A stretch of DNA of 64,000 nt, taken from positions 6,324,001 to 6,388,000 of the forward strand of contig NZ_JACCBT010000001.1 in the NCBI RefSeq assembly GCF_013409045.1. Reading direction: 5' to 3'. A program made the position numbers and the translations under genes. Source of the stretch: Actinomadura citrea (GTDB lineage Bacteria; Actinomycetota; Actinomycetes; Streptosporangiales; Streptosporangiaceae). The notes beneath the pieces are model-generated. The model saw only the letters and a list, made by a program, of their open reading frames with translations. It did no database searches and had not been told where the DNA came from. Of the stretch, positions 9,394-18,909 are shown piece after piece. Positions within the stretch are counted from its first letter, which is position 1, and the number at the start of each line of letters is the position of its first letter.

Positions 9394-11172
9394 ATGAACG
9401 TCCCGACCCCGCGCACGCACTTCCCCACCCTCCACACCCCGTCCGGCCCGGTGGCGGACGGCGCGCCCTTCTGGAACCCCCAGCGCGGCAGCTCCATGCC
9501 GTTCCACCGGTACCGGTCCGCCCACGAGCGCGTGCCGTCGCCCGTGCCGGACGTCGAGCGCACCTGGCCGTCCGGGCGCATCGAGAGCGCGCCCCTGTGG
9601 GTGCCCGTCGACCTGCGGGACGGCAACCAGGCGCTGGCCGAGCCCATGGACACCGCCCGCAAGCGCCGCATGTTCGACCTGCTCGTCACGATGGGCTTCA
9701 AGGAGATCGAGGTCGGCTATCCCTCGGCCAGCCGGACCGACTTCGACTTCGTCCGGCACCTGGCCGAGACCGGCGTGCCGGACGACGTGACGCCCGTGGT
9801 GTTCACGCCCGCGCGCGGGGAGCTGATCGAGCGGACGTTCGCGTCCATCGAGGGGCTGCCCAGGGCCGTCGTCCACCTGTACACGGCGACGGGGCCGGTG
9901 TGGCGGGACGTCGTGCTCGGGGCCGGCCGGGACGGGGTGCGGCGGCTGATCATGGACGGCGCGGCCGACGTGGCGCGGCTCGCCGGGCCCGGCGTGCGGT
10001 TCGAGTTCTCCCCCGAGACGTTCAACGTCACCGAACCCGACTACGCCCTGGAGGTGTGCGACGCGGTCACCGCGCTGTGGGACGCCTCCCCCGAACGCCC
10101 GGTGATCCTGAACCTGCCGGCCACGGTCGAGATCGCCACTCCGAACGTGTACGCCGACCAGATCGAGTACATGCACCGCAACCTGGCCAGGCGCGACGCG
10201 GTCATCCTGTCGGTCCACCCGCACAACGACCGCGGGACGGGCGTCGCGTGCGCGGAGCTGGCGATGCTGGCCGGCGCGCAGCGGGTCGAGGGCTGCCTCT
10301 TCGGCAACGGGGAGCGGACGGGCAACGTCGACCTGGTCACGCTGGCGCTGAACCTGCACGCGCAGGGCGTCGACCCGCGGATCGACTTCTCCGACATCGA
10401 CGAGATCCGGCGGACGGTCGAGCACTGCAACCGGCTGCCCGTCCACGAGCGGCATCCGTACGGCGGCGACCTGGTGTACACGGCGTTCTCAGGCACCCAC
10501 CAGGACGCGATCGGCAAGGGCATGGCCCGCCACGCGCGGCTCGCCGGGGAGCGGGGCGTGCCGCCGGAGGCGCTGCCGTGGGACGTGCCGTACCTGCCGA
10601 TCGACCCGGCCGACGTCGGGCGCGGGTACGAGGCGGTCATCCGCGTCAACAGCCAGTCCGGGAAGGGCGGCATCTCCTACCTGCTGCGCACGGGGCACGG
10701 GCTCGACCTGCCGCGCCGCCTGCAGATCGAGTTCTCCCAGGTCGTGCAGCGGGCGACGGACGGCAGCGGCGAAGAGGTCACGGCGGACGAGCTGTGGGAG
10801 CTGTTCCGCGCTGAGTACCTCGACCGGCCGGGGCCGGTCCAGGTGACCGGATGGCGGACCTCCAGCACCGGCCCGGCGCGGCACGACTTCACCGGCGTCG
10901 TCCGGGTCGACGGCGACGAGCGCGAGCACACCGGCACGGGCAACGGCCCGCTGGACGCGCTGACCGGCGCGCTGGCGTCCGCCGGGATCAAGGTGGACGT
11001 CCTGCAGTACGCCGAGCACTCGGCCGGGGCCGGGCGGGACGCCGTGGCCGTCGGTTACGCCGAATGCCGCGTGGACGGCGCGACCCGCTGGGGCGCGGGC
11101 CGCGACACGTCCGTGCTCAACGCGTCGGTGGAGGCCGTCCTGTCGGCGGTCAATCGCGCGAAGAGCGGCTAG
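9394..11172 (+). CDS. leuA: 2-isopropylmalate synthase
   Basis: First committed enzyme of leucine biosynthesis: condenses acetyl-CoA with 2-oxoisovalerate. The 592-residue product is the long actinobacterial LeuA type. The catalytic TIM barrel carries [14 protein letters not shown] near residue 70 and the HMGL signature [19 protein letters not shown] (with metal-binding HPHND); a linker and the C-terminal LeuA dimer/regulatory domain, which binds leucine for feedback inhibition, follow ([17 protein letters not shown]). The ATG at 9394 fits family N-termini ([25 protein letters not shown]) and has GAGGAACAGG upstream. A leucine leader peptide and attenuator precede it. Its 3' end overlaps the convergent DUF4236 gene by 23 bases. 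Confidence 0.96.
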   Translation: MNVPTPRTHFPTLHTPSGPVADGAPFWNPQRGSSMPFHRYRSAHERVPSPVPDVERTWPSGRIESAPLWVPVDLRDGNQALAEPMDTARKRRMFDLLVTMGFKEIEVGYPSASRTDFDFVRHLAETGVPDDVTPVVFTPARGELIERTFASIEGLPRAVVHLYTATGPVWRDVVLGAGRDGVRRLIMDGAADVARLAGPGVRFEFSPETFNVTEPDYALEVCDAVTALWDASPERPVILNLPATVEIATPNVYADQIEYMHRNLARRDAVILSVHPHNDRGTGVACAELAMLAGAQRVEGCLFGNGERTGNVDLVTLALNLHAQGVDPRIDFSDIDEIRRTVEHCNRLPVHERHPYGGDLVYTAFSGTHQDAIGKGMARHARLAGERGVPPEALPWDVPYLPIDPADVGRGYEAVIRVNSQSGKGGISYLLRTGHGLDLPRRLQIEFSQVVQRATDGSGEEVTADELWELFRAEYLDRPGPVQVTGWRTSSTGPARHDFTGVVRVDGDEREHTGTGNGPLDALTGALASAGIKVDVLQYAEHSAGAGRDAVAVGYAECRVDGATRWGAGRDTSVLNASVEAVLSAVNRAKSG

Positions 11173-11356
11173 ACGACTTCAGGGACCGTCGCCACGACAG
11201 GCCCGTTCCGGGGATGCGCAACGTCATGTGACGGCGCCCGTCGGCCGAGCGGGTGTAGCGGGCTCCGCGCCCTCCAACGCTGTGCCCGACGCCCTTCTTG
11301 GAGAAGTTGAGGCGGAACGGACCCATCCTGAGTGACTTCCTATAGCTCCAACCCAT
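11150..11356 (-). CDS. DUF4236 small protein
   Basis: A 68-residue basic protein recognised by the DUF4236 pattern: [17 protein letters not shown], then [17 protein letters not shown], then the hallmark IPGTGLSW. Function is unknown; the domain occurs alone or at the N-terminus of membrane or secreted proteins in many bacteria. The ATG at 11356 matches the conserved MGW start of the family. The last 23 bases overlap the 3' end of leuA on the other strand, and the gene is embedded in a much longer spurious open frame, so automatic annotation may miss it or give it a wrong start. A strong hairpin (11362-11393) lies directly upstream. Confidence 0.8.
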   Translation of the reverse strand: MGWSYRKSLRMGPFRLNFSKKGVGHSVGGRGARYTRSADGRRHMTLRIPGTGLSWRRSLKSSSRSSRD

Positions 11357-11361
11357 GAGGC

Positions 11362-11393
11362 GGGGGTGCCCGGCCGGCGCGCCGGGCATCCCC
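11362..11393. promoter_or_regulatory. strong inverted repeat upstream of the DUF4236 gene
   Basis: Thirteen-base arms (left GGGGGTGCCCGGC, right GCCGGGCATCCCC) with one mismatch around a six-base loop, starting six bases upstream of the DUF4236 ATG. On the minus strand it would occupy the 5' leader and could mask the ribosome site; it could equally be an operator in the divergent region before the peptidase gene. Confidence 0.5.
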
Positions 11394-11563
11394 GCGACCC
11401 TTTCCCGGACAACCGAAATCTGCAATAGGGACATTTCCGCCTTGGCAAGGGCAGGAGGTGACCACATCCGGGCCGACTTCGTCGCACGCCGCCCTTTACC
11501 CGTGCCCTCCAGACGAGGAGCCTGTGCCCCGTCGGAGATCATTTTCATACTCGGAGGTGCGGG

Positions 11564-13540
11564 TTGGCCAGGCGATCCCTGAGACGAACCCGGCGGACCA
11601 TGACGGTGGCCGTGCTGACCGGCGCGGCGCTCGCGGGCACGGGCGGCGGCGCGACGGCGCTGGCCGGGACGTCCCCCAAGATCGTGGTGAGGGGCGGGGT
11701 CACCCAGCCCGTCTTCTCCTACAAGGACGCGATCCGCGAGCACGTCTACGTCGAGTCCGGCGTGGACAGCGACCGGGACGGCAAGAAGGACCGCGTCAAC
11801 GTGGACATCATCCGGCCGAAGGAGACCGAGCACGGTCTGAGGGTGCCGGTGATCATGGATGAGAGCCCCTACTACGACAACGCGGGGCGCGGCAACGAGA
11901 GCGAGCGCAAGACCTACGACGCGAACGGGAACCCGGTGAAGTTCCCGCTCTACTACGACAACTACTTCGTGCCGCGCGGGTACGCGTTCCTCGCCGTGGA
12001 CATGGTCGGGACGACCCGCTCCGACGGCTGCCCGGTCAGCGGCGGCCCGACCGACGTCCTCGGCGGCAAGGCCGTGATCGACTGGCTCAACGGGCGCGCC
12101 CGGGCCTACCGGCCGGACGGCAGCCCGGCGAAGGCGACCTGGACGACCGGCCGCACCGGCATGATCGGCAAGTCCTACGACGGGACGCTCGCCAACGGCG
12201 TGGCGGCCACCGGCGTCGAGGGGCTGGAGACGATCGTCCCCATCTCGGCGATCAGCAGCTGGTACGACTACAGCCGGATGAACGGCGTGAAGTACTGGAC
12301 CGACGAGCAGCCGTGGCTGGCGAGCTACGTCGACACCGACCCGCCCGAGAAGTGCGCCGCCGTGAACGCCGACCTCGACAAGGGGGAGGACGACGACACC
12401 GGCGACTACAACGGCTACTGGAAGACCGCCGACTACCGGGACGGGACGATCGGCCGCGCGTCCCGCGTGCACGCGAGCATCTTCGCCGCCCACGGGGTCA
12501 ACGACCTGAACGTGAAGGACGACCACTTCGCCGAATGGTGGAACGCGCTCGCGCGCCGCGGCGTCCAGCGCAAGGTCTGGCTGACGCAGCGCGGCCACGT
12601 CGATCCGTTCGACACCCGGCGGGACGCATGGGTGGCGACCCTGCACAAGTGGTTCGACCACGAGCTGCAGCGGATCCCCAACGACATCATGCGGCAGCCG
12701 CGCGCCGACATCGAGATCGGCCCGGACCAGTGGATCACCCAGCGGGACTGGCCGGCCCGGGACGCGCGCAGCGTCGTCCTGCGCCCCGGCGAGGGCGGCT
12801 CCCTCGGCCTGAAGCCGGCCGCGGCGGGCGCGACCGCCGCCTTCACCGACGCCGCAGGCCCCCAGGGCGCGGGCCTGCCCGAGGACGCGATGGTCGCCGA
12901 CCCCACGGCGGCGCAGCCGTACCGGGCGGCGTTCGTGTCGGCCCCGCTGCCGGGGACGGGGCGCCTGTCCGGGACCCCGGACGCCCGGTTGAAGATCAAG
13001 CTGGACAGGCCGACGTCGAACCTGACGGCGCTGCTGGTCGACTACGGCGACGACACCCGCGTGGACTACCTCGGCGCCGGCTCCGGCATCCGCACGCTGA
13101 CCACCGAGGACTGCCACGGTGAGAGCACGCCCGCCGACGACGCCTGCTACAGGCGGACGGAGGTCACCACCGTGACCTCGCCGGTGAACGTGATCGCCCG
13201 CGGCTGGCTCGACGCCCAGAACGACCGGTCGCTGAGCCGCCCGACACCGCTGGTGCCCGGCCGCTACTACGGCGTCCGCTGGCAGACGCTGAGCCAGGAG
13301 TACCTGCTGAAGAAGGGCCACCGGCTGGCCCTGGTCCTCGCCGGGACGGACGCCGACTACAACACCGAGACGCCGACGGGCGCCCAGGTGACGGTGGACC
13401 TGCGCGGGAGCTCCGTCAGCATCCCGGTCGTCGCGGCCCAGGACGACGTGACCACCCTCCTCGCCCCGCCGCGTCCCGCCGAGACCTGGCGCGGCCCGGC
13501 CAAGGTGAACCTCCCCGTCCAGGAGCGCAAGCTCTACTGA
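11564..13540 (+). CDS. secreted Xaa-Pro dipeptidyl-peptidase (S15 family)
   Basis: Serine peptidase of the X-Pro dipeptidyl-peptidase / CocE family, which releases N-terminal Xaa-Pro dipeptides. The 658-residue product has an arginine-rich N-terminus and hydrophobic segment (residues about 12-35) that looks like an export signal, then the alpha/beta hydrolase domain with nucleophile segment GKSYDGT (Ser near 204), an aspartate in AHGVNDLNV and the histidine in TQRGHVDPFD, and a C-terminal jelly-roll domain from about residue 400. The TTG start at 11564 follows GGAGG by seven bases. It is a single-gene unit ending at a bidirectional terminator. Tripeptidyl aminopeptidase activity is an alternative within the family. 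Confidence 0.88.
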   Translation: MARRSLRRTRRTMTVAVLTGAALAGTGGGATALAGTSPKIVVRGGVTQPVFSYKDAIREHVYVESGVDSDRDGKKDRVNVDIIRPKETEHGLRVPVIMDESPYYDNAGRGNESERKTYDANGNPVKFPLYYDNYFVPRGYAFLAVDMVGTTRSDGCPVSGGPTDVLGGKAVIDWLNGRARAYRPDGSPAKATWTTGRTGMIGKSYDGTLANGVAATGVEGLETIVPISAISSWYDYSRMNGVKYWTDEQPWLASYVDTDPPEKCAAVNADLDKGEDDDTGDYNGYWKTADYRDGTIGRASRVHASIFAAHGVNDLNVKDDHFAEWWNALARRGVQRKVWLTQRGHVDPFDTRRDAWVATLHKWFDHELQRIPNDIMRQPRADIEIGPDQWITQRDWPARDARSVVLRPGEGGSLGLKPAAAGATAAFTDAAGPQGAGLPEDAMVADPTAAQPYRAAFVSAPLPGTGRLSGTPDARLKIKLDRPTSNLTALLVDYGDDTRVDYLGAGSGIRTLTTEDCHGESTPADDACYRRTEVTTVTSPVNVIARGWLDAQNDRSLSRPTPLVPGRYYGVRWQTLSQEYLLKKGHRLALVLAGTDADYNTETPTGAQVTVDLRGSSVSIPVVAAQDDVTTLLAPPRPAETWRGPAKVNLPVQERKLY

Positions 13541-13563
13541 TCCCCTGACACGCAGACCCGGCC

Positions 13564-13598
13564 GTGAGGCCCGCCGCCCCCGAGGCGGCGGGCCTCAC
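13564..13598. terminator. 15-bp hairpin between convergent genes
   Basis: Perfect fifteen-base arms beginning GTGAGGCCCGCC and ending GGCGGGCCTCAC around the loop CCCGA, exactly between the peptidase stop (13540) and the metallo-hydrolase stop (13604). Its symmetry and position mark it as a bidirectional terminator. Confidence 0.85.
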
Positions 13599-13603
13599 CC
13601 GCG

Positions 13604-14374
13604 TCACAACACGACGCTCTCGCCGACTCCGACGAGGTGGAGGCGATCGGTCAGCCCCGCCCGCTCGAAGGCCGGCGCCAGGGTGTCGCGGCCCTGGGAG
13701 AAATGCGCCCAGCCCTCGAAGTGCAGCGGGACGATCTGGGCGGCGCCCAGGATGACGGCGGCCTCGGCCGCGCCCTCGCTGGTCAAAGTGAGGTAGGCGT
13801 CGCCGACGAGCGGGGTCTGGGCACCACCGGCGAAGAGCACGGCGACGTCGAACGGGGCGAACCGCCCGGCGACGGCCCGGACCACGTCGAGGGACGCGTT
13901 GTCGCCGCTCACATAGGTCGTGGGCAGGCCCTCGCCGGAAAGGACGAAGCCGGTGACCGGGCCCGTCAGATGCGCGGTGCCGTCCGGACCGTGCTGGGCG
14001 GGGACACCGGTGACGCGGAGCGTCCCGCCGTCCGGGCGGGGCAGTTCGGCGTGCTCCCAGTTCGGCAGCGCGCGGGCGGTGCCGCCGAGGCGTCCGGCGG
14101 CGGCCTCCGTCGTCAGGGTCAGCGGAACCCCGGCCAGGTAGGCCCGGCCGCCCGTGTCCAGGTTGTCCGGGTGCTGGTCGTGGGACAGCAGCACCGCGTC
14201 GACCCGGCCGACGTCCGCCGGGCCGAGCACCGGCCCGGCGGTCTTGGTCAGCTTCCGCGACCCCATCGGGTAGTCGCCGGGCGGGTCGAACGTGGGGTCG
14301 ACGACGAGCCGCACGCCTCCGATCTCCAGGATCGCGCTCGGCCCTCCGAGATACCGGATGGTCAATATGGACAT
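13604..14374 (-). CDS. metallo-beta-lactamase fold hydrolase
   Basis: A 256-residue cytoplasmic MBL-fold protein of the UlaG-like group. After the opening beta strands (MSILTIRYLGGPSAILEIGG and VVDPTFDPPGDY) comes the metal site LLSHDQHPDNLD, in which the final histidine of the classic HxHxDH motif is replaced by asparagine (HDQHPDN), then PAQHG, SGDNAS and PLHFEGWAHF. This pattern suggests one altered metal site rather than loss of activity; relatives with SHDQH-DN are widespread in actinobacteria and poorly characterised. The ATG at 14374 has GCGGAGGCGGAG upstream. It lies downstream of the LigD-type gene on the same strand (63-base gap) and ends at a shared terminator. Confidence 0.85.
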   Translation of the reverse strand: MSILTIRYLGGPSAILEIGGVRLVVDPTFDPPGDYPMGSRKLTKTAGPVLGPADVGRVDAVLLSHDQHPDNLDTGGRAYLAGVPLTLTTEAAAGRLGGTARALPNWEHAELPRPDGGTLRVTGVPAQHGPDGTAHLTGPVTGFVLSGEGLPTTYVSGDNASLDVVRAVAGRFAPFDVAVLFAGGAQTPLVGDAYLTLTSEGAAEAAVILGAAQIVPLHFEGWAHFSQGRDTLAPAFERAGLTDRLHLVGVGESVVL

Positions 14375-14437
14375 CGCTCCGCCTCCGCTTCGACCGGCTG
14401 CCACCCGGTGCAAGAAAGGCCGTGCGGCGGAAATTCC

Positions 14438-15520
14438 CTAGTGGTCGCCGGTGTCCTTGCTGGGCTGGACGCGCTTGGGCTCGCCGGGCATCTTCGGGTA
14501 GTTCGGCGGGTACGGCATGTCGCCGAGGCCGTGGTCCTTCTCGTCGCGGTCGGCCATGTCGAGGAGGGCGTCCAGGGAGAAGGACGCGTCGTCGATCGAG
14601 GCGTGCAGGTCGCCCAGCTCGGCGAAGCGGGCGGGCATCGTGGCGATCGTGAAGTCGCGCGGGTCGACGCCGGACAGCTCCTCCCAGGTCACGGGCGCCG
14701 ACACCGGGGCGTGCGGGGCCGGCCGGACGCTGTAGGCGGACGCGATCGTGCGGTCGCGCGCGTTCTGGTTGAAGTCGATGAAGATCTGCTCGCCCCGCTC
14801 CTCCTTCCACCACTTCGTGGTGACCTCGGCGGGGGCGCGGCGCTCCACCTCGCGGCCGAAGGCGAGGGCGGCCCGGCGGACCTCGGTGAACGTCCAGCGC
14901 GGCTCGATGCGGACGTAGATGTGCACGCCGCCCTTGCCGGACGTCTTGACGTACCCGGTGTAGCCCAGCTCCGCGAGCAGGTCGCGGGCCGGGCCGAGCG
15001 CCACCCGGACGGCGTCGGCGAAGTCGGTGCCGGGCTGCGGGTCGAGGTCGATGCGCAGCTCGTCCGGATGGTCGACGTCGCCCTTGCGGACGGGCCACGG
15101 GTGGAAGGTCAGCGTCCCGAGGTTGGCCGCCCAGGCGATCACGGCGACCTCGGTCGGGCAGACCTCGTCGGCGGAGCGCCCGCTGGGGAAGGCGATCCGG
15201 GCGGTCCGCACCCAGTCGGGCGCGCCCTTCGGAATGCGCTTCTGGTAGAACGCGTCGGACTTCCCGGCCCCCATGCCCGCCTGGCCGCGCGCGTAGTCCT
15301 CGCGGGTGGCCATGCGGGCGCCCTCGAAGACCCCGGCGGGCCAGCGTTCCAGCGTCGTCGGGCGGTCGCGGGTGGCGCGAAGGATCCCCTCCCCCACGGC
15401 CACGTAGTACTCCACGAGCTGCCGCTTGGTGTAGCCGTGCTCGGGGAAGTAGACCTTGTCGGGATTGGTCACCTTGACGAGGCGATCCCCGACCGGGATC
15501 TCGATGAAGGGCGAGGCCAT
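14438..15520 (-). CDS. LigD-type polymerase/primase domain protein
   Basis: Stand-alone member of the archaeo-eukaryotic primase superfamily related to the polymerase domain of LigD, which fills gaps and adds nucleotides during non-homologous end joining or excision repair. The 360-residue product shows VTNPDKVYFPEHGYTK near the N-terminus, the metal-binding DLDP at about residues 158-161, SGKGGVHIYV at about 194-203 and a conserved C-terminal DFTIATMPAR segment followed by MPYPPNYPKMPGEPKRVQPS. No ligase or nuclease domain is fused. With the LigC-type ligase at 3052-4143 it may form a two-protein repair pair as in mycobacteria. The ATG at 15520 (MASPFIEI) fits family starts; no obvious ribosome site precedes it. 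Confidence 0.9.
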   Translation of the reverse strand: MASPFIEIPVGDRLVKVTNPDKVYFPEHGYTKRQLVEYYVAVGEGILRATRDRPTTLERWPAGVFEGARMATREDYARGQAGMGAGKSDAFYQKRIPKGAPDWVRTARIAFPSGRSADEVCPTEVAVIAWAANLGTLTFHPWPVRKGDVDHPDELRIDLDPQPGTDFADAVRVALGPARDLLAELGYTGYVKTSGKGGVHIYVRIEPRWTFTEVRRAALAFGREVERRAPAEVTTKWWKEERGEQIFIDFNQNARDRTIASAYSVRPAPHAPVSAPVTWEELSGVDPRDFTIATMPARFAELGDLHASIDDASFSLDALLDMADRDEKDHGLGDMPYPPNYPKMPGEPKRVQPSKDTGDH

Positions 15521-15584
15521 AACCGCACGGTAACCCACGGGCACGACAGTCCTCCCCGGCGGCGCCGCCGGGTACGGTCGAACC

Positions 15585-15986
15585 ATGGAGAAGATCCGCA
15601 AAAGCGAGGACGAGTGGCGGGCCCGGCTCAGCCCGGAGGAGTACCACGTGCTGCGGGAGGCGGGCACCGAGAAGCCCTTCACCGGCGAGTACACCGACAC
15701 CAAGACCATCGGTGTGTACCGGTGCCGCGCCTGCGGGACGGAGCTGTTCCGGTCGGAGACCAAGTTCGAGAGCCACTGCGGCTGGCCGTCGTTCTTCGCG
15801 CCGTCCGACTCCGACGCGGTCACGCTGATCGAGGACGGCTCCCTCGGCATGGTCCGTACCGAGGTCCGCTGCGCGGTGTGCGACTCGCATCTCGGGCACG
15901 TCTTCCACGGCGAGGGCTACGACACCCCGACCGACGACCGCTACTGCATCAATTCGATCTCCCTCACCCTCGAACCGGCCGAATGA
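15585..15986 (+). CDS. msrB: peptide-methionine (R)-S-oxide reductase
   Basis: Repairs oxidised methionine by reducing the R-sulfoxide, using thioredoxin. The 133-residue length is typical. Two zinc-binding pairs are visible (CRAC and CAVC), as are [19 protein letters not shown] and the catalytic RYCINS segment with its nucleophilic cysteine. The start [20 protein letters not shown] matches actinobacterial MsrB. It is divergent from the LigD-type gene with only 64 bases between the starts, and no msrA is nearby. Confidence 0.96.
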   Translation: MEKIRKSEDEWRARLSPEEYHVLREAGTEKPFTGEYTDTKTIGVYRCRACGTELFRSETKFESHCGWPSFFAPSDSDAVTLIEDGSLGMVRTEVRCAVCDSHLGHVFHGEGYDTPTDDRYCINSISLTLEPAE

Positions 15987-16023
15987 CGCGACCTCCCCGG
16001 GCCCTGACGCAGCCCGGCGGCTG

Positions 16024-16602
16024 CTAGGGGGTCTCGGGGACCTCGCAGTCGTCCTTGTCGCTCTGCTTGTTGGCCAGCACGACGCTGCCGTTGTCGTCGC
16101 TCTTGCCGTGGACGAAGACGCGGGGCTCGTCGTCGCCGCCGTCCTTGAGGAACTGGGTCGTCCACTTGCACAGGTCGATGGCCGGATCGGAGTTCTCGTC
16201 GGACTCCCCGAGGTCGGTGTAGACGCGCACGAAGCTGCCGCTGCGGCGGACGTCGGTGACGTGCTTGACGACCTTCCCGCCGGGGTCCTTCGTCTCGAAG
16301 TACGGCACCGCGTCGGTGATCTCGTCGGGGTCCCCGACGCGCTCGTTCGGGGACGGGGCGGCCGCCGTGCGGGCGGCGACGGCGGCGCGGGGCGCGGGGC
16401 CCGAGCCGCCGGGCAGCGCCAGGACGGCGACGGCCGCGAGCACCGCGACCGTGGCGGTCACCGCCCCGGCGACGCCCAGCCGGCGTCGCCGGGAGCCTCG
16501 CAGGGACGCGATCAGGCGGTGCAGGCGGGTGGAGAACTCGGACGGCGGCCGGGCGTGCCGTCCGCGGGTGTGCCGGGCGGGAGACTTGGTCACGGACGGC
16601 AC
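16024..16602 (-). CDS. single-pass membrane-anchored hypothetical protein
   Basis: A 192-residue protein with a basic N-terminus (residues 1-41, many Arg and His), one membrane helix at about 43-64 and an Ala/Pro linker followed by a soluble extracytoplasmic domain of about 110 residues with motifs VVKHVTDVRRSGSFVRVYTDL, DLCKWTTQF and VFVHGKSDDNGSVVLANK. The two cysteines (in DLCKW and DDCEV) could form a disulfide outside the cell. No family was recognised. The gene lies 51 bases upstream of nothing on its own strand except the end of hemQ's neighbourhood, and is convergent with msrB; it appears to be its own unit. Confidence 0.7.
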   Translation of the reverse strand: MPSVTKSPARHTRGRHARPPSEFSTRLHRLIASLRGSRRRRLGVAGAVTATVAVLAAVAVLALPGGSGPAPRAAVAARTAAAPSPNERVGDPDEITDAVPYFETKDPGGKVVKHVTDVRRSGSFVRVYTDLGESDENSDPAIDLCKWTTQFLKDGGDDEPRVFVHGKSDDNGSVVLANKQSDKDDCEVPETP

Positions 16603-16653
16603 TTTACTGCCGGCCGCCCCCGCCCCACGCGCGATTCGGAGTGATGAGGCGGG

Positions 16654-17352
16654 CTAGGCCAGGCCGGCGACCAGTTCGGCGACCGGCTTGCGGCGACCCG
16701 TGTAGAACGGCACTTCCTCGCGGGTGTGCAGGCGGGCCCTCGCGCCCCGCAGGTGCCGCATCAGGTCGACGATGCGGTGCAGCTCGTCGGCCTCGAACGC
16801 CAGCATCCACTCGTAGTCGCCGAGCGCGAACGCCGACACCGTGTTGGCGCGGACGTCGGGGTAGTCGCGCGCCATCTTCCCGTGCTCGGCGAGCATCGCG
16901 CGGCGCTCCTCGTCCGGCAGCAGGTACCACTCGTAGGAGCGGACGAACGGGTAGACGCACACGTAGGCGCGGGGCTCCTCGTCGGCGAGGAACGCCGGGA
17001 TGTGGCTCTTGTTGAACTCCGCCGGGCGGTGCAGCGCCATCTGCGACCACACCGGCTCGCTCGCGCGGCCCAGCGCCGTCCGCCGGAACCGGGTGTAGAC
17101 CTCCTGCAGGTCGTCGGACGTGGGCGCGTGCCACCAGAACATGTAGTCGGCGTCCGCCCGCAGGCCCGCGACGTCGTAGGCGCCGCGCGTGGTGACGTCC
17201 TTCTGGGCGGCCTGGTCGAGGAGGTCCTGCACCTCCGCCGCCTCCTGCTCGCCCACGGTTCCCGGGTTCGCGACCCGGAACACCGACCACATGGTGTAGC
17301 GGATGACGTTGTTGAGTTCGCGCGCCTTCGGCTTGCCCGGCTGCTCCGTCAT
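16654..17352 (-). CDS. hemQ: coproheme decarboxylase HemQ (chlorite dismutase family)
   Basis: Converts coproheme to protoheme with hydrogen peroxide, the last step of the coproporphyrin-dependent heme pathway of Gram-positive bacteria. The 232-residue product shows the chlorite-dismutase fold signatures: [29 protein letters not shown] with the tyrosine used in catalysis, [20 protein letters not shown] and the C-terminal [20 protein letters not shown]...PFYTGR segment. GAGTGGGACC precedes the ATG, which overlaps the stop of hemY by four bases (ATGA), so the two are translationally coupled. Confidence 0.95.
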   Translation of the reverse strand: MTEQPGKPKARELNNVIRYTMWSVFRVANPGTVGEQEAAEVQDLLDQAAQKDVTTRGAYDVAGLRADADYMFWWHAPTSDDLQEVYTRFRRTALGRASEPVWSQMALHRPAEFNKSHIPAFLADEEPRAYVCVYPFVRSYEWYLLPDEERRAMLAEHGKMARDYPDVRANTVSAFALGDYEWMLAFEADELHRIVDLMRHLRGARARLHTREEVPFYTGRRKPVAELVAGLA

Positions 17353-18782
17353 GGTCCCACTCCTTCTCGACTGCGCAAATGGTCCAGCACGCGGAGCGCC
17401 GCCGCACGCGCGGAGGCGATGCATGCGGGGATGCCGAGGCCGTCGTAGGCGGCGCCCGCGACGGCCAGCCCCGGCGCTCCGGCGACCGCGGCCCGGACCT
17501 TGGCCACGCGGTCGGCGTGGCCCACGTTGTACTGCGGGAGACCGCCGCCCCAGCGGGTCACCCGGCTCTCGGCGGGCAGCTCGGTGACCCCGCACGTCGC
17601 GGCGAGCTCGGCCATCGCGGTCGCGATGAGCTCCTCGTCGGTCCGCTGGAGCGTGTGCTCCTCGCCGTACCGGCCGATGGAGCAGCGCACCGCGACGACG
17701 CCCGGGTCGCGCTCGCGCAGGTGCGGCCACTTCAGCGAGCTGAACGTGACGGCCTTGACCCCGCGGCCGCCGCGGGCGGTGTCGCTCTCCACGTTCGGGA
17801 CGAGGTAGCCGCTGCCCTCCGGGAGCCGCGGGAACGCGGTGACCCGGTAGGCGAGCGTGATGATCGCCATGCTGGCGTACTCGATGCCGCCCAGCTCCCG
17901 CGCGGCGGCGGGGACGTCCGGCTCCAGCAGCCGGGACGCCGGGGCCGCCGGCACCGCGACCACCACCGCGTTGGCGTCGAGGCTCTCGGGGTCGCGGGCC
18001 GGGCCCACGGTCAGCCGCCAGCCGTTCTCGCGGCGGCGCAGCCCGCGGACCGTGGCGCCTGTCCTGACCGTCCCGCCGGCCTCGGTGATGTCGGCGGCGA
18101 CCAGGTGCGGGAGCGTGCCGAGGCCGTCCGGCAGCGTGGCGAACACCGGGCCGGGGTTCTTCGGCGCGGCGTCCCGGATGCCCTGGACGGCGTGGATCAG
18201 CGACCGGTGGGAGCGCGCGGCGGCGGCGACGGCGGGCAGCGTGGACTCGAAGGACAGCCGCTCGGCCCGTCCCGCGTAGACGCCGCCGAGCAGCGGCTCC
18301 ACGAGCCGGTCGACGACCTCGCCGCCGAGGCGGGCGCCGATGTAGTCGGCGACGGACACGTCACCGCCGCGCGGCGTCTCCGGCAGCACGAGGTCGAGGG
18401 GGACGCGCGCGAGCCCGGACGGCGACAGCACGTGCGCGGCGGCCAGCGCCTTCAGGTCGGACGGGACGCCCATCACCTGGCCGGACGGGATGGGCCGCAG
18501 CGCGCCGCGGCTGAGGATCCCCGAGGACGTGGTGCCGGGGTTCACCAGGTCGCCGGAGCGGCCGAGGTCGCGCACCAGGTCCAGGCCCTCGGGACGGCGG
18601 GCGAGCATCGACTCGGCGCCCTCGTCCACCGGGATCCCGGCGATCTCGCTGACCCGCAGCTTCCCGCCGATCCGGGGGGAGCCCTCCAGGACCGTCACCC
18701 GGACGCCCTCCCGGACGAGCATGCGCGCGGCGGCGAGGCCCGCGATGCCGCCCCCGACGACAACGGCATGGGACGTGGTCAT
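17349..18782 (-). CDS. hemY: coproporphyrinogen III oxidase HemY/CgoX (FAD)
   Basis: FAD enzyme that oxidises coproporphyrinogen III to coproporphyrin III in the HemQ pathway (older annotation: protoporphyrinogen oxidase). The 477-residue product begins with the dinucleotide-binding [16 protein letters not shown] and [12 protein letters not shown], followed by [12 protein letters not shown], the amino-oxidase body, and C-terminal [20 protein letters not shown], which is the HemY/CgoX FAD-contacting signature. The ATG at 18782 was chosen because the Rossmann strand begins at residue 5; upstream in-frame sequence lacks conservation. It is the first gene of a hemY-hemQ pair. hemE lies on the same strand further upstream but is separated by two genes in the opposite orientation. 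Confidence 0.93.
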   Translation of the reverse strand: MTTSHAVVVGGGIAGLAAARMLVREGVRVTVLEGSPRIGGKLRVSEIAGIPVDEGAESMLARRPEGLDLVRDLGRSGDLVNPGTTSSGILSRGALRPIPSGQVMGVPSDLKALAAAHVLSPSGLARVPLDLVLPETPRGGDVSVADYIGARLGGEVVDRLVEPLLGGVYAGRAERLSFESTLPAVAAAARSHRSLIHAVQGIRDAAPKNPGPVFATLPDGLGTLPHLVAADITEAGGTVRTGATVRGLRRRENGWRLTVGPARDPESLDANAVVVAVPAAPASRLLEPDVPAAARELGGIEYASMAIITLAYRVTAFPRLPEGSGYLVPNVESDTARGGRGVKAVTFSSLKWPHLRERDPGVVAVRCSIGRYGEEHTLQRTDEELIATAMAELAATCGVTELPAESRVTRWGGGLPQYNVGHADRVAKVRAAVAGAPGLAVAGAAYDGLGIPACIASARAAALRVLDHLRSREGVGP

Positions 18783-18889
18783 GCCTCCAGCCTCCCAGAC
18801 GCCTCGCCGGATCGCGCACCGGGGCGGGCCCGGCGCCGCGCTCGGGCGCCCGGATTTTTGTCGCGGAGATGACAAGACCTCAAGACCGC

Positions 18890-18905
18890 GCCAGTGAATA
18901 CTGGC
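18890..18905. promoter_or_regulatory. inverted repeat at the start of the propeller-like gene
   Basis: GCCAGT GAAT ACTGGC is a perfect six-base inverted repeat ending five bases before the ATG at 18910. AATACT inside it resembles a -10 element at the right distance for a leaderless transcript, so a protein bound here would block transcription. No ribosome site is present. Inferred. Confidence 0.45.
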
Positions 18906-18909
18906 ACCC

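Noticed and set aside
11150-13321. Long leftward open frame of over 700 codons antisense to the Xaa-Pro peptidase
   Set aside because: Low-complexity Arg/Val/Gly/Ala composition typical of a GC-rich shadow frame; only the last 68 codons (DUF4236) resemble a real protein.
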